This document shows positions 12,214 to 22,993 of a stretch of 64,000 nucleotides of DNA, one piece after another. This stretch comes from Halomonas sp. Y3 (lineage in GTDB: Bacteria; Pseudomonadota; Gammaproteobacteria; Pseudomonadales; Halomonadaceae): the NCBI RefSeq assembly GCF_024137965.1, contig NZ_CP099975.1, positions 2,604,001 through 2,668,000 on the forward strand, written 5' to 3'. Position numbers and translations under genes: made by a program. The notes below the pieces were generated by a model. The model saw only the letters and a program-made list of their open reading frames with translations, was not told where the DNA came from and did not search any database. The first letter of the stretch is position 1. Each line of letters starts with the position of its first letter.

Positions 12214-13170
12214 TCAGTACCGCTTGCGTGCCACTCGCATCACCGCGCTGCGCGCCCGGGGGTTCTCCTCCACCTCCTCGGCGCCCGGGCGCTGCGCCTT
12301 GCCCAGCGCCTCCAGCCGACGCTCGAGTTCGGCATCCGGCACCGGAATGCCCCTGGGCAGATGGGTGTCGCCGCGCACGTGGTGACGAATGAAGCGCTTG
12401 ACCCGGCGATCCTCCAGGGAGTGGAAGCTGATCACCACCAGGTGCCCGCCGGGGGCCAACGCCTCCAGGGCCGCCTCGAGGGCGGCATCGAGCTGTTCCA
12501 GCTCGCCATTGACCTGGATGCGCAGGGCCTGGAAGACCCGGGTCGCGGGGTGCTTGTGCTTCTCCCAGGCCGGGTGGGCGGTCTTGACCACCTCGGCGAG
12601 GTCGCCGGTACGCTCGAAGGGCTGCTCGCCGCGCCGGGCCACGATGGCTCGCGCCAGGCGTCGGGCGTAGCGCTCCTCGCCGTACTCCTTGAAGACCCGG
12701 GCAAGCTCGCCTTCGGGCGCCCGGGCGATAAAGGCCGCCGCGCTCTCGCCCTGGGTGGGGTCCATACGCATGTCCAGGGGGCCGTCGCGCAGGAAGCTGA
12801 AGCCTCGCTCAGGGTCATCCAGCTGGGGGGAGGAGACGCCGATATCGAGCAGCACGCCGGAGAGCCGCCCGTGCAGATCATGGGCGCGGGCGATCTCGCC
12901 CAGCCGGGCGAACTCGGCGCGCTCTATGGTGAAGCGCGGATCCTCGAAGGTCGCGGCTTCCGCGATGGCCTGGGGGTCGCGATCGATGGCGATCAGGCGC
13001 CCGGCCGGGGAGAGGCGCTCGAGGATGGCGCGGGAGTGGCCGCCGCGGCCGAAGGTACCATCCAGGTAGACGCCGTCGGGATCGTGGACCAGCGCCTCCA
13101 CGGCGCCGTCCAGCAGCACGCTGGCATGGCGATAACCGCGCGGCTTGGGTTCGTGAGCGGATGACGACAT
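12214..13170 (-). CDS. rsmH: 16S rRNA (cytosine-1402-N4)-methyltransferase
   Basis: SAM-dependent methyltransferase (MraW) acting on C1402 of 16S rRNA in the ribosomal P site. Motifs include YRHASVLL near the N-terminus, the SAM-binding [14 protein letters not shown] (about residues 35-48), [20 protein letters not shown] with DMRMD, and the C-terminal [15 protein letters not shown]. The ATG at 13170 gives the usual 318 residues and the normal distance to the SAM motif. It is the first protein-coding gene of the dcw cluster here; no mraZ precedes it. Confidence 0.96.
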   Translation of the reverse strand: MSSSAHEPKPRGYRHASVLLDGAVEALVHDPDGVYLDGTFGRGGHSRAILERLSPAGRLIAIDRDPQAIAEAATFEDPRFTIERAEFARLGEIARAHDLHGRLSGVLLDIGVSSPQLDDPERGFSFLRDGPLDMRMDPTQGESAAAFIARAPEGELARVFKEYGEERYARRLARAIVARRGEQPFERTGDLAEVVKTAHPAWEKHKHPATRVFQALRIQVNGELEQLDAALEAALEALAPGGHLVVISFHSLEDRRVKRFIRHHVRGDTHLPRGIPVPDAELERRLEALGKAQRPGAEEVEENPRARSAVMRVARKRY

Positions 13171-13193
13171 GCGGTTCTCGTAGGCGGCTGGCA

Positions 13194-13218
13194 GGCTGCC
13201 GGGCGCAGGCCCGGCAGG
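13194..13218 (-). terminator. Hairpin between rnpB and rsmH
   Basis: A perfect 8-bp inverted repeat, TGCCGGGC (13197-13204) and GCCCGGCA (13209-13216) with a 4-base loop, follows the 3' end of the RNase P RNA by about 10 bases. No U-tract follows it in the minus direction, so it may be a processing or attenuating hairpin rather than a full terminator, allowing readthrough into rsmH. Confidence 0.4.
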
Positions 13219-13228
13219 TGTAAGAATC

Positions 13229-13585
<357 letters not shown>

Positions 13586-13614
13586 GGCAAGCATACCAGC
13601 GCCCCGACAGCCCC

Positions 13615-14475
13615 TCAACAAGGAGTGTCCTTGAGCGCCTGGGCGCGGGCATACCAGGCCTTCTTGGCGCCCCCCAGCACCCGCGCTGCCACCGAGGCGG
13701 CCTGCTTGACGCCGACGCCCTCGGCCAGCAGTGCGGCCAGCAGCGCCTCGCCCTCCACCACCGAGGCCTCCTCCTCTTCGCGCGGCGCGGCACCGGCCAC
13801 CATCACCACGAACTCCCCGCGGGCCTGATCCGGGTCGACCTCCATGCGCGCCAGCAGCTCGCCCGCCGAGCCGTCCAGGAAGGTCTCGAAGGTCTTGGTC
13901 AGCTCCCGAGCCAGCACCAGGCGCCGCTCGCCAACCACCGTCGCCAGGTCGGCCAGGGTGTCGCGGATGCGGTGGGGCGACTCGTAGAAGACCAGGGTCT
14001 CCTCCCGGGTCGCCAGGGCCTCCAGGCGAGCGCGCCGCCCCGCCCCCTTGGCCGGCAGGAAACCCTGAAAGGTGAAGCGATCGGTGGGCAGGCCCGCCGC
14101 CGAGAGCGCGGCCACCAGGGCGCAGGCCCCCGGCACCGGCACGATGCGCCGCCCCCGGGCGCGCAGCTCGCGCACCAGTACGAAGCCGGGATCGCTGATC
14201 AGGGGCGTGCCGGCATCGGAGACCAGGGCGATGGACTCGCCGGCGGCCAGGCGCGCATCGAGCTGTTCGACCCGCGCCGCCTCGTTGTGCTCGTGCAGGG
14301 AGAGCATCGGCACCGAGAGCCCCAGGTGGCGCAGCAGGCGCCCGGTATGGCGGGTATCCTCGGCGGCAATCACCGCGACCTCCCCCAGCAGCCGCGCGGC
14401 GCGCGGACTCAGGTCCTCCAGATTCCCAATCGGCGTGGCGACCACGTACAATGAAGCAGTGTTAGCGTCTGACAC
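13615..14475 (-). CDS. rsmI: 16S rRNA (cytidine-1402-2'-O)-methyltransferase
   Basis: Tetrapyrrole-methylase-fold enzyme that 2'-O-methylates C1402, the same base modified by the nearby rsmH product. The hallmark LYVVATPIGNLEDLSPRA is at the N-terminus, followed by AAEDTRHTGRLL and VSDAGTPLISDPG. The start chosen is the GTG at 14475 (VSDANTASLYV), 6 bases after a GAGGAG Shine-Dalgarno sequence; a TTG at 14505 is possible but would leave almost no room for the divergent lpoA promoter. The product is 286 residues. Confidence 0.93.
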   Translation of the reverse strand: MSDANTASLYVVATPIGNLEDLSPRAARLLGEVAVIAAEDTRHTGRLLRHLGLSVPMLSLHEHNEAARVEQLDARLAAGESIALVSDAGTPLISDPGFVLVRELRARGRRIVPVPGACALVAALSAAGLPTDRFTFQGFLPAKGAGRRARLEALATREETLVFYESPHRIRDTLADLATVVGERRLVLARELTKTFETFLDGSAGELLARMEVDPDQARGEFVVMVAGAAPREEEEASVVEGEALLAALLAEGVGVKQAASVAARVLGGAKKAWYARAQALKDTPC

Positions 14476-14523
14476 TGGCGGCTCCTCGGCTAGCTGCCGA
14501 CCCAACGGACTAAGGATGGATTC

Positions 14524-16255
14524 ATGCGGATACCCACTCGCGGCCTGCTGGCCACGGCGCTCTGTGCGATGCTGCTGGCGGGCTGTGCCGCGCCAACCGG
14601 CATCGTCGATCGCGTCACCGACGACGACCCGAGCCGCCTGCTCGAACAGGCCGGCCAGCAGGAGCCGGCCCAGGCGGCCAGAACCCGGCTGGAAGCGGCG
14701 AACATCCTAGCACGCCAGGGAGAGCACACCCAGGCGCTGGAGATCGCGGCGGACATCGATGACAGCCTGCTCCCCCCGGAGACCCGAGCCCGCTGGGCCC
14801 TGCTGCTGGCCGAGCTGGGCGAGACGCTGGGCGAACCCTGGGCGGTCATCCAGGCGGCCCAGGAGCTCGACGCCCTGCCCCTCGCGCCCGACCGCGCCTT
14901 GGCGCTGCGCGAACAGCTGGGCATGGCACTGCTCGAAGTCGACGAGCCGGCGGCGGCGGCCGAAGCGCTGCTGCGGGTCCAGGCCAGCCGCAACGACGAG
15001 GCGCTCAACGACCCGATCTGGACGGCCATGAGCCGCCTCGACGGCCAGGCGCTGGCCGATCTGGGCCGGGACGCCGACGCCCTGACTCGGGGCTGGGTGG
15101 AGCTCGCCGAGCTCTACCACACCAGCGGCGGCGATATCGAGCGGCTGTTCGAGCGCCTCGACGCCTGGCGCGAGCGCAACAGCCGCCACCCCGCCGCTCG
15201 CCGGCTGCCCGCCGACCTGGTGGCGCTGGGCGAGCTGCGCGGCCTGGAGGTGCGTCATATCGCCGTGATGCTGCCGGAGTCAGGCCCCCTGGCCAGGCCC
15301 GCCGATGCCATCATCGAGGGCATGCGCATCCAGCACCGCGCCGCCGGCGGCAGTGTCCAGCTCAGCTTCCTCGACGCCAGCCATGGCGACCTGGAGGCCC
15401 TCTACCGGGAGGCCCAGAGCCGCGGCGCCCAGGTCATGGTGGGGCCGCTGGACAAGGACCAGGTCACCCGGCTCGAGCAGCAGGAGCGCGTGCCCCTGCC
15501 CACCCTGGCCCTCAACTACGGCCACGGCGAGCGCAACGGCGCCCGGGGACTCTTCCAGTACGGCCTCTCCGCCGAGAATGAGGCTCGCCAGGCCGCCGTT
15601 CGCGCCTGGCGCGACGGCCATCGCAGCGCCGGCGTGCTGGTACCCGACAACGACTGGGGCCGCCGAGTCGGCGAAGCCTTCTGGGACGAGTGGCAGGCCC
15701 GCGGCGGCGAAGTGACCAATGCAGTGCGCTACAACCCGAACGCCCCGGCCACCGAGAGCACCCGCCGGGCGGTCAGCAACCCGCGCCCGGATGCCCTCTT
15801 CCTGCTGGCGCTGCCCGACTATGCCCGCCAGGTGCCGCCGACCCTGGACTACTTCGGCGCCAGCCGCCTGCCGGTCTACGCCACCTCGCACCTCTTCGAG
15901 GGCCAGATCAACCCCCAGCTCGACCATGACCTGAACGACGTCCAGTTCCTGGATATCCCCTGGCAGATTCCCGACGCTGCCGTGGGCGGCGTCGAGGTGC
16001 TGCCCTTCCTCGACAGCTACCGGGCCTTGCGCGAGGAGTCGGACCCGACCCTCTTCCGCCTGCATGCCATGGGCGTGGATGCCTTTGAACTGGCTCGCCG
16101 CCTGCCCCAGTTCGAGGCGGTGCCCGGCATGGAGCTGCGCGGCGCTACCGGGACCCTGCGTCCCGGAAGCGATGGCCGCATCGAGCGCGAGCTGCCCTGG
16201 GCACGCTTCGTCAACGGCGTGCCCCAGCCGGTGCTGATTCCGGGGATCTTCGGCG

Positions 16256-16272
<17 letters not shown>
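14524..16272 (+). CDS. lpoA: Outer-membrane lipoprotein activator of PBP1A (LpoA)
   Basis: Lipoprotein that reaches through the periplasm to stimulate the bifunctional synthase PBP1A. A lipoprotein signal peptide ends in LLAGC with Cys21 as the acylation site. An N-terminal helical, TPR-like half (about residues 30-240, rich in Ala, Leu and Glu) is followed by a type-I periplasmic-binding-protein fold beginning at HIAVMLPESGPLARPADAI. At 582 residues it is shorter than the E. coli protein but typical of pseudomonad-type homologues. An AAGGA sequence precedes the ATG by 7 bases. It overlaps yraN by 17 bp. Confidence 0.92.
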
Positions 16273-17255
<983 letters not shown>

Positions 17256-17260
17256 CCCAC

Positions 17261-17839
17261 ATGAACCGCAAGCCCCTGCTCAGCTCCCTGCTGCTGGTCG
17301 CCGCCCTGGGCGTGGCCGGCTGCACCACCGTCACCGGCGTCACCCATCAGGGCACCATCGACGAGAACTACGGCAAGCGCACCGTCGGCACCCAGGTGGA
17401 AGACCAGAACATCGAGACCAAGGTCAGCCACAACCTGCGCCGCACCGATGCCCGCCTGGGCGACGCCCGCATCAACGTCGACACCTACAACGGTGTGGTG
17501 CTGCTCACCGGCCAGGTGCCCAGCCAGGAGCTCAAGGAGAAGGCCAGCGGGGTCGCCGGCGAGGTGCGCAACGTCCGCGAAGTGCATAACGAGCTCTCCA
17601 TCGCCGCCAACCTGCCGGCCAGCCAGCGCCTCTCGGACTCCTGGCTCAATACGCGCATCCGCACCAGCCTGGCCGCCAATGACCGCATCGACTCCGGCCG
17701 CATCCGCGTGGTCACCGAGAACAACACCGTCTACCTGATGGGCATCGTCAGCCGCGCCGAGGCGGACCGCATCGTCCAGGCGGTCTCCAACGTCGGCGGC
17801 ATGCAGCGCATCGTCAAGGTATTCGACTACATGGATTGA
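17261..17839 (+). CDS. dolP: Two-BON-domain outer-membrane lipoprotein (DolP/YraP)
   Basis: Lipoprotein with signal peptide ending VAGC (Cys21) and Thr at +2, which predicts outer-membrane sorting. Two BON domains follow: about residues 50-115 (IETKVSHNLRR...VLLTGQVPSQELKEKA) and 125-190 (LNTRIRTSLAA...VYLMGIVSRAEADRIV). DolP binds anionic phospholipids and supports outer-membrane integrity. It lies 5 bp after diaA and is followed by a strong hairpin. Confidence 0.92.
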   Translation: MNRKPLLSSLLLVAALGVAGCTTVTGVTHQGTIDENYGKRTVGTQVEDQNIETKVSHNLRRTDARLGDARINVDTYNGVVLLTGQVPSQELKEKASGVAGEVRNVREVHNELSIAANLPASQRLSDSWLNTRIRTSLAANDRIDSGRIRVVTENNTVYLMGIVSRAEADRIVQAVSNVGGMQRIVKVFDYMD

Positions 17840-17863
17840 GGACGGCGCCCTGCCCGACCCCAT

Positions 17864-17902
17864 AACGCAGAGCGGCAGGCCACTGGCCTGCCGCTCTGCG
17901 TT
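17864..17902. terminator. Bidirectional terminator hairpin between dolP and sspB
   Basis: A perfect 18-bp inverted repeat (17864-17881 and 17885-17902) with a 3-base loop lies between two convergent genes. The arms begin with AA and end with TT, giving only short U-runs on either strand. Position and strength argue for bidirectional termination. Confidence 0.75.
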
Positions 17903-17918
17903 CTCCCCTGAGGCACGA

Positions 17919-18389
17919 CTACTTGATGACTCTCAGCGAAGGCTTGCCCTTGCGGGGCGGCGCCTCGGCCTGGGGGGCTTCGCCATCCTCCTCACCGGCA
18001 TCGACCTCACCGTCCACGCTGGTCAGGCCGGGCCCGCTCTCCGGCGTCTCGGCCGGGGCCAGCACCGGCTCATGGCCGAAGACCATGCCGACGCCGTTCT
18101 CACGGGCGTAGATGGCGACCAGCGCCGAGGTCGGCACCATCACCTGCATGGGCACGCCGCCGAAGCGGGCCGAGAAGCCCAGGGCCTCGCTCTCGATAAA
18201 GAGATCGCGCACGGCGCCGGGCGAGAGGTTGAGCACGATCTGTCCATTCTGGACGAACTGCCTGGGCACCTCCACGCCGGGCTGTTCGGCATCCACCACG
18301 ATGTAGGGGGTCAGGTCGTTGTCCAGCAGCCACTGGTACAGGGCTCTGGCCAGATAGGGGCGACTCGAATAGGGGCGACTGGATGACAT
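17919..18389 (-). CDS. sspB: ClpXP protease specificity-enhancing factor SspB
   Basis: Adaptor (156 residues) that delivers ssrA-tagged proteins to ClpXP. The substrate-binding domain spans about residues 10-115 (RPYLARALYQWLLDNDLTPYIVVDA..., NLSPGAV). An acidic, flexible linker follows, and the protein ends KPSLRVIK, the XB motif that docks on ClpX. An N-terminal SRPYSSRPY repeat comes from a 15-bp tandem duplication (18354-18383). It lies 49 bp downstream of sspA, the usual partner. Confidence 0.96.
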   Translation of the reverse strand: MSSSRPYSSRPYLARALYQWLLDNDLTPYIVVDAEQPGVEVPRQFVQNGQIVLNLSPGAVRDLFIESEALGFSARFGGVPMQVMVPTSALVAIYARENGVGMVFGHEPVLAPAETPESGPGLTSVDGEVDAGEEDGEAPQAEAPPRKGKPSLRVIK

Positions 18390-18438
18390 CGTCAGGCCCT
18401 CCGATTGCAGCCCCCGGAAACCGGGGGCGGTGTATTCA

Positions 18439-19065
18439 TCAGCTACGAATCTCGCGCTCGGCTTCGCTCAGTGAGGCCTTGAAGCCCTCCCGACCGAAGA
18501 TACGCTCCATGTAGCCGAGCAGCGGCTTGACCTGCTTCTCGGGCAGGTCGATGCCGAGCGCAGGCAGGCGCCACAGGATGGGCGCCAGGCAGCAGTCCAC
18601 CAGGGTGAACTCCTCGCTCATGAAGTAGGGCATGTCCTCGAAGATCGGCGAGATGCCGATCAGGCTCTCGCGCAGCTCCTTGCGCGCCTTGTCGGCCTCC
18701 TTCTTGCTCCCCTTCTCGACCTGCTCCACCAGCGGGCACCACTCGCGCTCGATGCGGTGCATCCACAGCCGGCTCTGGGCGCGGGCCACGGGGTAGACCG
18801 GCAGGAGGGGCGGATGGGGAAAGCGCTCATCCAGGTACTCCATCATCACCTTGGACTCGTAGAGCACCAGTTCGCGATCCAGCAGCGTGGGCACGCTGTT
18901 GTAGGGGTTGAGGTCGGCGAGCTCCTCGGGCTGCTGCTCGTCGGTGACCTCGACGATGTCCACCGCCACCCCCTTCTCGGCGAGCACGATCCGTACGCGA
19001 TGACTGAAGTGATCTGCACCACCCGAGTAGAAGGTCATCGACGACCGCTTGGCCACTACACCCAT
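18439..19065 (-). CDS. sspA: Stringent starvation protein A
   Basis: Glutathione-transferase-fold RNA-polymerase-associated protein of 208 residues, involved in stationary-phase and acid-stress gene control. The thioredoxin-like N-terminal domain ([24 protein letters not shown], then [18 protein letters not shown]) and the helical C-terminal domain ([20 protein letters not shown]) are clear. It is followed by sspB on the same strand. Upstream, it is separated from petC by a hairpin. Confidence 0.96.
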   Translation of the reverse strand: MGVVAKRSSMTFYSGGADHFSHRVRIVLAEKGVAVDIVEVTDEQQPEELADLNPYNSVPTLLDRELVLYESKVMMEYLDERFPHPPLLPVYPVARAQSRLWMHRIEREWCPLVEQVEKGSKKEADKARKELRESLIGISPIFEDMPYFMSEEFTLVDCCLAPILWRLPALGIDLPEKQVKPLLGYMERIFGREGFKASLSEAEREIRS

Positions 19066-19191
19066 GAAAGAATCCTCGCATCAAATCGAACGGCAATGAT
19101 AACACGACGGCAAGCACCACAAGATGGCAGCGCTTCCCGGACCGCTTCTCCGGACCACTGTCTTCAAACCACTGTCGTCTTCAAACACTGA

Positions 19192-19219
19192 GGGCGCATG
19201 GCCCATTGGCCATGCGCCC
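19192..19219 (-). terminator. Hairpin downstream of petC
   Basis: A perfect 12-bp inverted repeat (19192-19203 and 19208-19219) with a 4-base loop lies 25 bases after the petC stop. No long U-tract follows. It probably ends or stabilises the petABC transcript before sspA. Confidence 0.6.
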
Positions 19220-19244
19220 CCACACCTTTCCACTCAGGCGTGGA

Positions 19245-20012
19245 TCAGTGGATGTCGCGCCAGTACTCGCGCTTCAGCAGGTAGCCGATGACACCGAAGA
19301 TGAAGATGAAGAGCAGCACCTTCGGGGCCAGGGCCTGGGCCTGGAGCTTGGAGGGCTCGCCGACGTAGACCAGGAAGTTGGTCAGGTCGTACATGGCCTC
19401 CTCGAACTCGGCCGGCTCCATGCTGCCCGGGCTCGTGATCTGCAGCACCTCACAGGACTGATACTTGCCGGTGAGCGGGTCCAGCTCGGCGCCCGGCAGG
19501 GGCCGGTCGCTCTCGCTGCACACCATCTCCTGCACGCCCTGCAGCGGCTCGAGCACGTTGGGCATGGCCGACGCCTCGAGCACGATGTTGTTGACGCCGA
19601 GGGGCTGGCTGGGATCACGATAGAAGCCCAGCAGGTAGGAGTAGATGTAGTCCGCCCCCTTGATCCGGTTGAACAGCGTCAGATCGGGAGGCGTCACACC
19701 GAACCAGCTCTCGGAGTCGCCCGACTGCATGGCGATATGCATCTGGTCGTTGAAGGCCAGCTCGCTGGAGAAGATCAGGTTCTCCTCCACCAGGTCCTGG
19801 GGCATGCCCAGGTCGGTCGCGGCCCGGGCGAAGCGCTGGTGCTCCAGGGAGTGGCAGCCCATGCAGTAGTTGACATAGAGCTGCATGCCCCGCTGCAGGG
19901 ACGCCTCGTCGTTGATATCCGGCGTCATCGAGAAGGGCTGTGGCGGCAGCGGCGCCGCCATGGCCGTCAAGGGCAGCAGCGCGAAGAGCAGTGCGAAGAG
20001 TTGCTTTTTCAT
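19245..20012 (-). CDS. petC: Ubiquinol-cytochrome c reductase, cytochrome c1
   Basis: Haem-c subunit of the bc1 complex that passes electrons from the Rieske centre to soluble cytochrome c. It has a Sec signal peptide (about 19 residues, ending AMAA), the haem-attachment motif CMGCH about 30 residues later, a distal Met within the SAMPNVL region, and a C-terminal membrane anchor (VLLFIFIFGVIGYLL) ending in basic residues. It is 255 residues. The start overlaps the cytochrome b stop (TAATG). It is last in the petABC operon. Confidence 0.97.
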   Translation of the reverse strand: MKKQLFALLFALLPLTAMAAPLPPQPFSMTPDINDEASLQRGMQLYVNYCMGCHSLEHQRFARAATDLGMPQDLVEENLIFSSELAFNDQMHIAMQSGDSESWFGVTPPDLTLFNRIKGADYIYSYLLGFYRDPSQPLGVNNIVLEASAMPNVLEPLQGVQEMVCSESDRPLPGAELDPLTGKYQSCEVLQITSPGSMEPAEFEEAMYDLTNFLVYVGEPSKLQAQALAPKVLLFIFIFGVIGYLLKREYWRDIH

Positions 20013-21271
20013 TAGCCAGTCACCCTCTCCGGAACGGGTTTGGTCTTCTCCAGCTTGGTGTAGATCGGCATCAGCAGGAAGAAGGCGAAGTAGAGCACGG
20101 TGCACAGCTGCGCCACCGCGGTGCGAAGCCCAGTGGCCGGAATGGCCCCCAGGATACCCAGGATCACGAAGCTGATGGCGAACAGCGTCAGCATCACCTT
20201 GGACATCCAGCCCTTGTAGCGCATGGAGCGCACCGGGCTGCGGTCGAGCCAGGGCAGCACGAAGAGCACCGCAATGGCACCGCCCATGAAGACCACGCCC
20301 AGGAACTCGGCCTGAAGCGGGCCAATGTCGAAGGTGATCGCACGAAGGATCGCGTAGAAGGGGGTGAAGTACCATACCGGCGCGATATGGTCCGGCGTCA
20401 CCATGGGGTTGGCAGGCTCGAAGTTGGGACGCTCGAGGAAGTAGCCGCCGCCCTCGGGGAAGTAGAAGATCACCGCCGCGAAGACGAACAGGAAGACCGC
20501 CACGCCGACGATATCCTTCACCGTGTAGTAGGGGTGGAAGGGGATGCCGTCCAGGGGCTTGCCGGTCTCGTCCTTCTTGGCCTTGATATCGATGCCGTCC
20601 GGGTTGTTGGAGCCGACCTCGTGCAGGGCGATGATGTGCAGCACCACCAGGGCCAGGATCACGATGGGCAGCGCCACCACGTGCAGTGCGAAGAAGCGGT
20701 TCAGGGTGATACCGGAAATCAGGAAATCACCGCGAACCCACTGGGCCAGGTCGGGGCCTATGGCCGGAATCGCCGAGAACAGTGAGATGATCACCTGGGC
20801 ACCCCAGTAGGACATCTGGCCCCAGGGCAGCAGGTAGCCCATGAAGGCCTCTGCCATCAGCAGCAGATAGATGGTCATGCCGAAGATCCACACCAGCTCG
20901 CGGGGCGCCTTGTAGGAGCCGTAGAGCAGGCCGCGGAACATGTGCAGGTAGATCACCACGAAGAAGGCCGAGGCACCCGTAGAGTGCATATAGCGAATCA
21001 GCCATCCCCACTCCACGTCGCGCATGATGTACTCGACGGAAGCGAAGGCGCCCTCGGCGGAGGGGTTGTAGCTCATGGTCAGCCAGACGCCGGTCAGGAT
21101 CTGATTGACCAGCACCAGCAGGGCCAGCGAGCCGAAGAAGTACCAGAAGTTGAAGTTCTTGGGGGCGTAGTACTTTGACAGGTGATCCTGCCACATCTGG
21201 GTGGCGGGGAAGCGCTCATCCACCCAGCGCATCAGCCCCTTTTCCGCCATCGCCTTGTTCGGGTTAGCCAT
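20012..21271 (-). CDS. petB: Ubiquinol-cytochrome c reductase, cytochrome b
   Basis: Membrane subunit of the bc1 complex carrying two b haems and both quinone sites. It has 419 residues with about eight to nine helices. Haem-ligand histidines occur in RYMHSTGASAFFVVIYLHMFRG and ALHVVALPIVILALVVLHIIALHE. The Qo-site tetrapeptide is PVWY (APVWYFTPFYAIL) instead of the textbook PEWY. Its start overlaps the petA stop by one base. Confidence 0.97.
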   Translation of the reverse strand: MANPNKAMAEKGLMRWVDERFPATQMWQDHLSKYYAPKNFNFWYFFGSLALLVLVNQILTGVWLTMSYNPSAEGAFASVEYIMRDVEWGWLIRYMHSTGASAFFVVIYLHMFRGLLYGSYKAPRELVWIFGMTIYLLLMAEAFMGYLLPWGQMSYWGAQVIISLFSAIPAIGPDLAQWVRGDFLISGITLNRFFALHVVALPIVILALVVLHIIALHEVGSNNPDGIDIKAKKDETGKPLDGIPFHPYYTVKDIVGVAVFLFVFAAVIFYFPEGGGYFLERPNFEPANPMVTPDHIAPVWYFTPFYAILRAITFDIGPLQAEFLGVVFMGGAIAVLFVLPWLDRSPVRSMRYKGWMSKVMLTLFAISFVILGILGAIPATGLRTAVAQLCTVLYFAFFLLMPIYTKLEKTKPVPERVTG

Positions 21272-21864
21272 CAGGCAGTCTCCTCGTCTTCACCGACAAT
21301 GATGATGTCGTCGGTCTCGAAGCGGTACGGCGGAACCTCCAGGTTGGAGGGGGCCGGCACGTTGCGGAACACGCGGCCCGCCAGATCGAAGTAGGAGCCG
21401 TGGCAGGGGCAGAAGAAACCGCCCGGCCAGCCGCTCATGTCCACCGCATCGGGCTCGGGACGATAGAGCGGCGAGCAGCCCAGGTGGGTGCAGATGCCGA
21501 TCAGCACGCCGATCTCGGGGCGGATGGAGCGCAGCGGGCCGGTGACGTAGCCCGGCTGCTGCGGAACGTTGGAGTCCGGGTCGACCAGCCGCGAACCGTC
21601 GAAGCCCTCGGTGCGCTCGATCATCTCCGGCGTACGGTTGATGATCCACACCGGGCGTCCGCGCCACTCGACGGTCATCCGCTGCCCTGGCTCGAGCTTG
21701 GAGATGTCTGCCTGCACGGGCGCACCCGCCGCTCTCGCCCTGGCACTAGGCTGCCAGGAAGCCACAAAGGGGACCGCTACCCCGACGGCACCCACCGCAC
21801 CCACGACGGTGGTGGCACCTACGAGGAAACGGCGCCGACCCTTGTTTACGCCGTTATCTGCCAT
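21271..21864 (-). CDS. petA: Ubiquinol-cytochrome c reductase, Rieske iron-sulfur subunit
   Basis: Rieske [2Fe-2S] subunit, 197 residues. The N-terminus has a twin-arginine-type anchor (GRRRFLVGATTVVGAVGAVGVAVPF) retained as a membrane helix. Cluster ligands lie in CTHLGC and CPCHGS, separated by about 20 residues; a DLAGRVFRNVPAP segment follows. First gene of petABC, with a recognisable promoter upstream at 21948-21976. Confidence 0.97.
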   Translation of the reverse strand: MADNGVNKGRRRFLVGATTVVGAVGAVGVAVPFVASWQPSARARAAGAPVQADISKLEPGQRMTVEWRGRPVWIINRTPEMIERTEGFDGSRLVDPDSNVPQQPGYVTGPLRSIRPEIGVLIGICTHLGCSPLYRPEPDAVDMSGWPGGFFCPCHGSYFDLAGRVFRNVPAPSNLEVPPYRFETDDIIIVGEDEETA

Positions 21865-21947
21865 TTCAAGGTTTCTCCCATCAGCTTACCCGTTGATCCA
21901 TCACGAGCGGCCCAGCCCCCCGCGACCACGGATACCAAATGCGCTCT

Positions 21948-21976
21948 ATAGTAAAAAAATGCGCCCCACCATACAA
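21948..21976 (-). promoter_or_regulatory. Sigma-70 promoter of petABC
   Basis: On the minus strand TTGTAT (21976-21971), a 17-base spacer containing a run of seven T, and TACTAT (21953-21948) lie about 85 bases before the petA start. Hexamers and spacing are close to consensus. Confidence 0.5.
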
Positions 21977-22031
21977 GGACGACGGTCCATGACAAAGGTG
22001 GAAGGCACGCAGCAACCTATTGATTCCAGAA

Positions 22032-22062
22032 ACAAAAACGCCCGAGCCAGAGACTCGGGCGA
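22032..22062 (-). terminator. Intrinsic terminator after rpsI
   Basis: Reading the minus strand, an 8-bp GC stem CGCCCGAG/CTCGGGCG (22061-22054 with 22046-22039, loop of 7) is followed directly by TTTTTG TTT. It lies 27 bases after the rpsI stop, so this is a classical Rho-independent terminator. Confidence 0.85.
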
Positions 22063-22088
22063 GGCGTTTGCGGCGCAGTAGGCGACGC

Positions 22089-22478
22089 TTAACGCTTGGA
22101 GAACTGCGGGCGACGACGCGCCTTGCGCAGGCCGACCTTCTTACGCTCGACCTTACGGGCGTCGCGGGTCACGTAGCCGGCTTCGCGCAGCTGGCTGCGG
22201 AACTCCTCGTTGTACTCCATCAGGGCACGAGTGATGCCGTGACGGATAGCGCCGGCCTGGGCCGAGCCGCCGCCGCCCTTGACGGTAACGAAGACGTCGA
22301 ACTGGCTCAGGGTGTCGGTCAGCTCGAGGGGCTGACGGACCACCATGCGACCGGTGACGCGACCGAAGTACTGGTCCAGCTCACGGCTGTTGACGGTGAT
22401 CTTGCCGGAGCCCGGCTTCAGGAAAACGCGGGCGGTAGAGGTCTTGCGGCGCCCGGTACCGTAATACTGCTGTGTCAT
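22089..22478 (-). CDS. rpsI: 30S ribosomal protein S9
   Basis: Small-subunit protein (129 residues) whose C-terminal tail reaches the P-site tRNA. It shows the family start [19 protein letters not shown], the [19 protein letters not shown] core, and a basic tail ending RRRPQFSKR. It is 13 bp after rplM, the normal two-gene operon, and is followed by a strong terminator. Confidence 0.99.
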   Translation of the reverse strand: MTQQYYGTGRRKTSTARVFLKPGSGKITVNSRELDQYFGRVTGRMVVRQPLELTDTLSQFDVFVTVKGGGGSAQAGAIRHGITRALMEYNEEFRSQLREAGYVTRDARKVERKKVGLRKARRRPQFSKR

Positions 22479-22491
22479 GGCGAAGACTCCC

Positions 22492-22920
22492 TCAGATGTT
22501 CAGTTCTTGCGGCTGCTGGGCGGCGTGCGGATGCTCGGCACCGGCATAGACCTTGAGCTTGGAATACATGGTGCGGCCCATCGGACCCTTGGGCAGCATG
22601 CCCTTGACGGCGCCCTCGATGATGCGCTCGGGCGCATGGTCGAGCAGCTTGTCGAAGGTCATGGAGCGCAGGCCACCGGGATAGCCGGTGTGACGGTAGT
22701 AGGTCTTGGCCTTGGCCTTGTTGCCGGTGACCTTCACCTTCTCGGCATTGATCACGACGATGTAGTCGCCGGTATCAACGTGCGGGGTGAACTCCGGCTT
22801 GTGCTTGCCGCGCAGGCGACGAGCGATTTCGGTGGCCAGGCGGCCGAGCGTCTTGTCCGTAGCGTCGACGACGTACCAGTCGCGCTGGACGGTCTGCGGT
22901 TTGGCAGTGAACGTCTTCAT
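22492..22920 (-). CDS. rplM: 50S ribosomal protein L13
   Basis: Large-subunit assembly protein of 142 residues. Recognisable segments are [35 protein letters not shown] in consecutive family blocks, [12 protein letters not shown] and [10 protein letters not shown]. Promoter and a structured 5' leader lie just upstream; expression with rpsI is expected to be autogenously controlled in E. coli-like fashion (inference). Confidence 0.99.
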   Translation of the reverse strand: MKTFTAKPQTVQRDWYVVDATDKTLGRLATEIARRLRGKHKPEFTPHVDTGDYIVVINAEKVKVTGNKAKAKTYYRHTGYPGGLRSMTFDKLLDHAPERIIEGAVKGMLPKGPMGRTMYSKLKVYAGAEHPHAAQQPQELNI

Positions 22921-22993
22921 GGAATCTCACCAATCAAGTGTATTGGGTTCTGCCGCCGGCGCTGCCGGCATGGAACCATCCCTATTCTTCTTG

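Noticed and set aside
10285..13164. A 959-codon open frame on the plus strand opposite ftsI, ftsL and rsmH
   Set aside because: It is a by-product of high-GC codon use on the opposite strand; it has no family motifs, and the minus-strand genes are unambiguous.
14476..14505. TTG at 14505 as the rsmI start
   Set aside because: It lacks a Shine-Dalgarno sequence and would leave only 18 bases to the divergent lpoA start; the GTG at 14475 has GAGGAG at a good distance.
20360..20400. PVWY in place of PEWY at the cytochrome b Qo site as a loss of function
   Set aside because: Variation at the second position occurs in functional proteobacterial bc1 complexes; all haem ligands and the Rieske and c1 subunits are intact. 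It is noted only in the gene entry.
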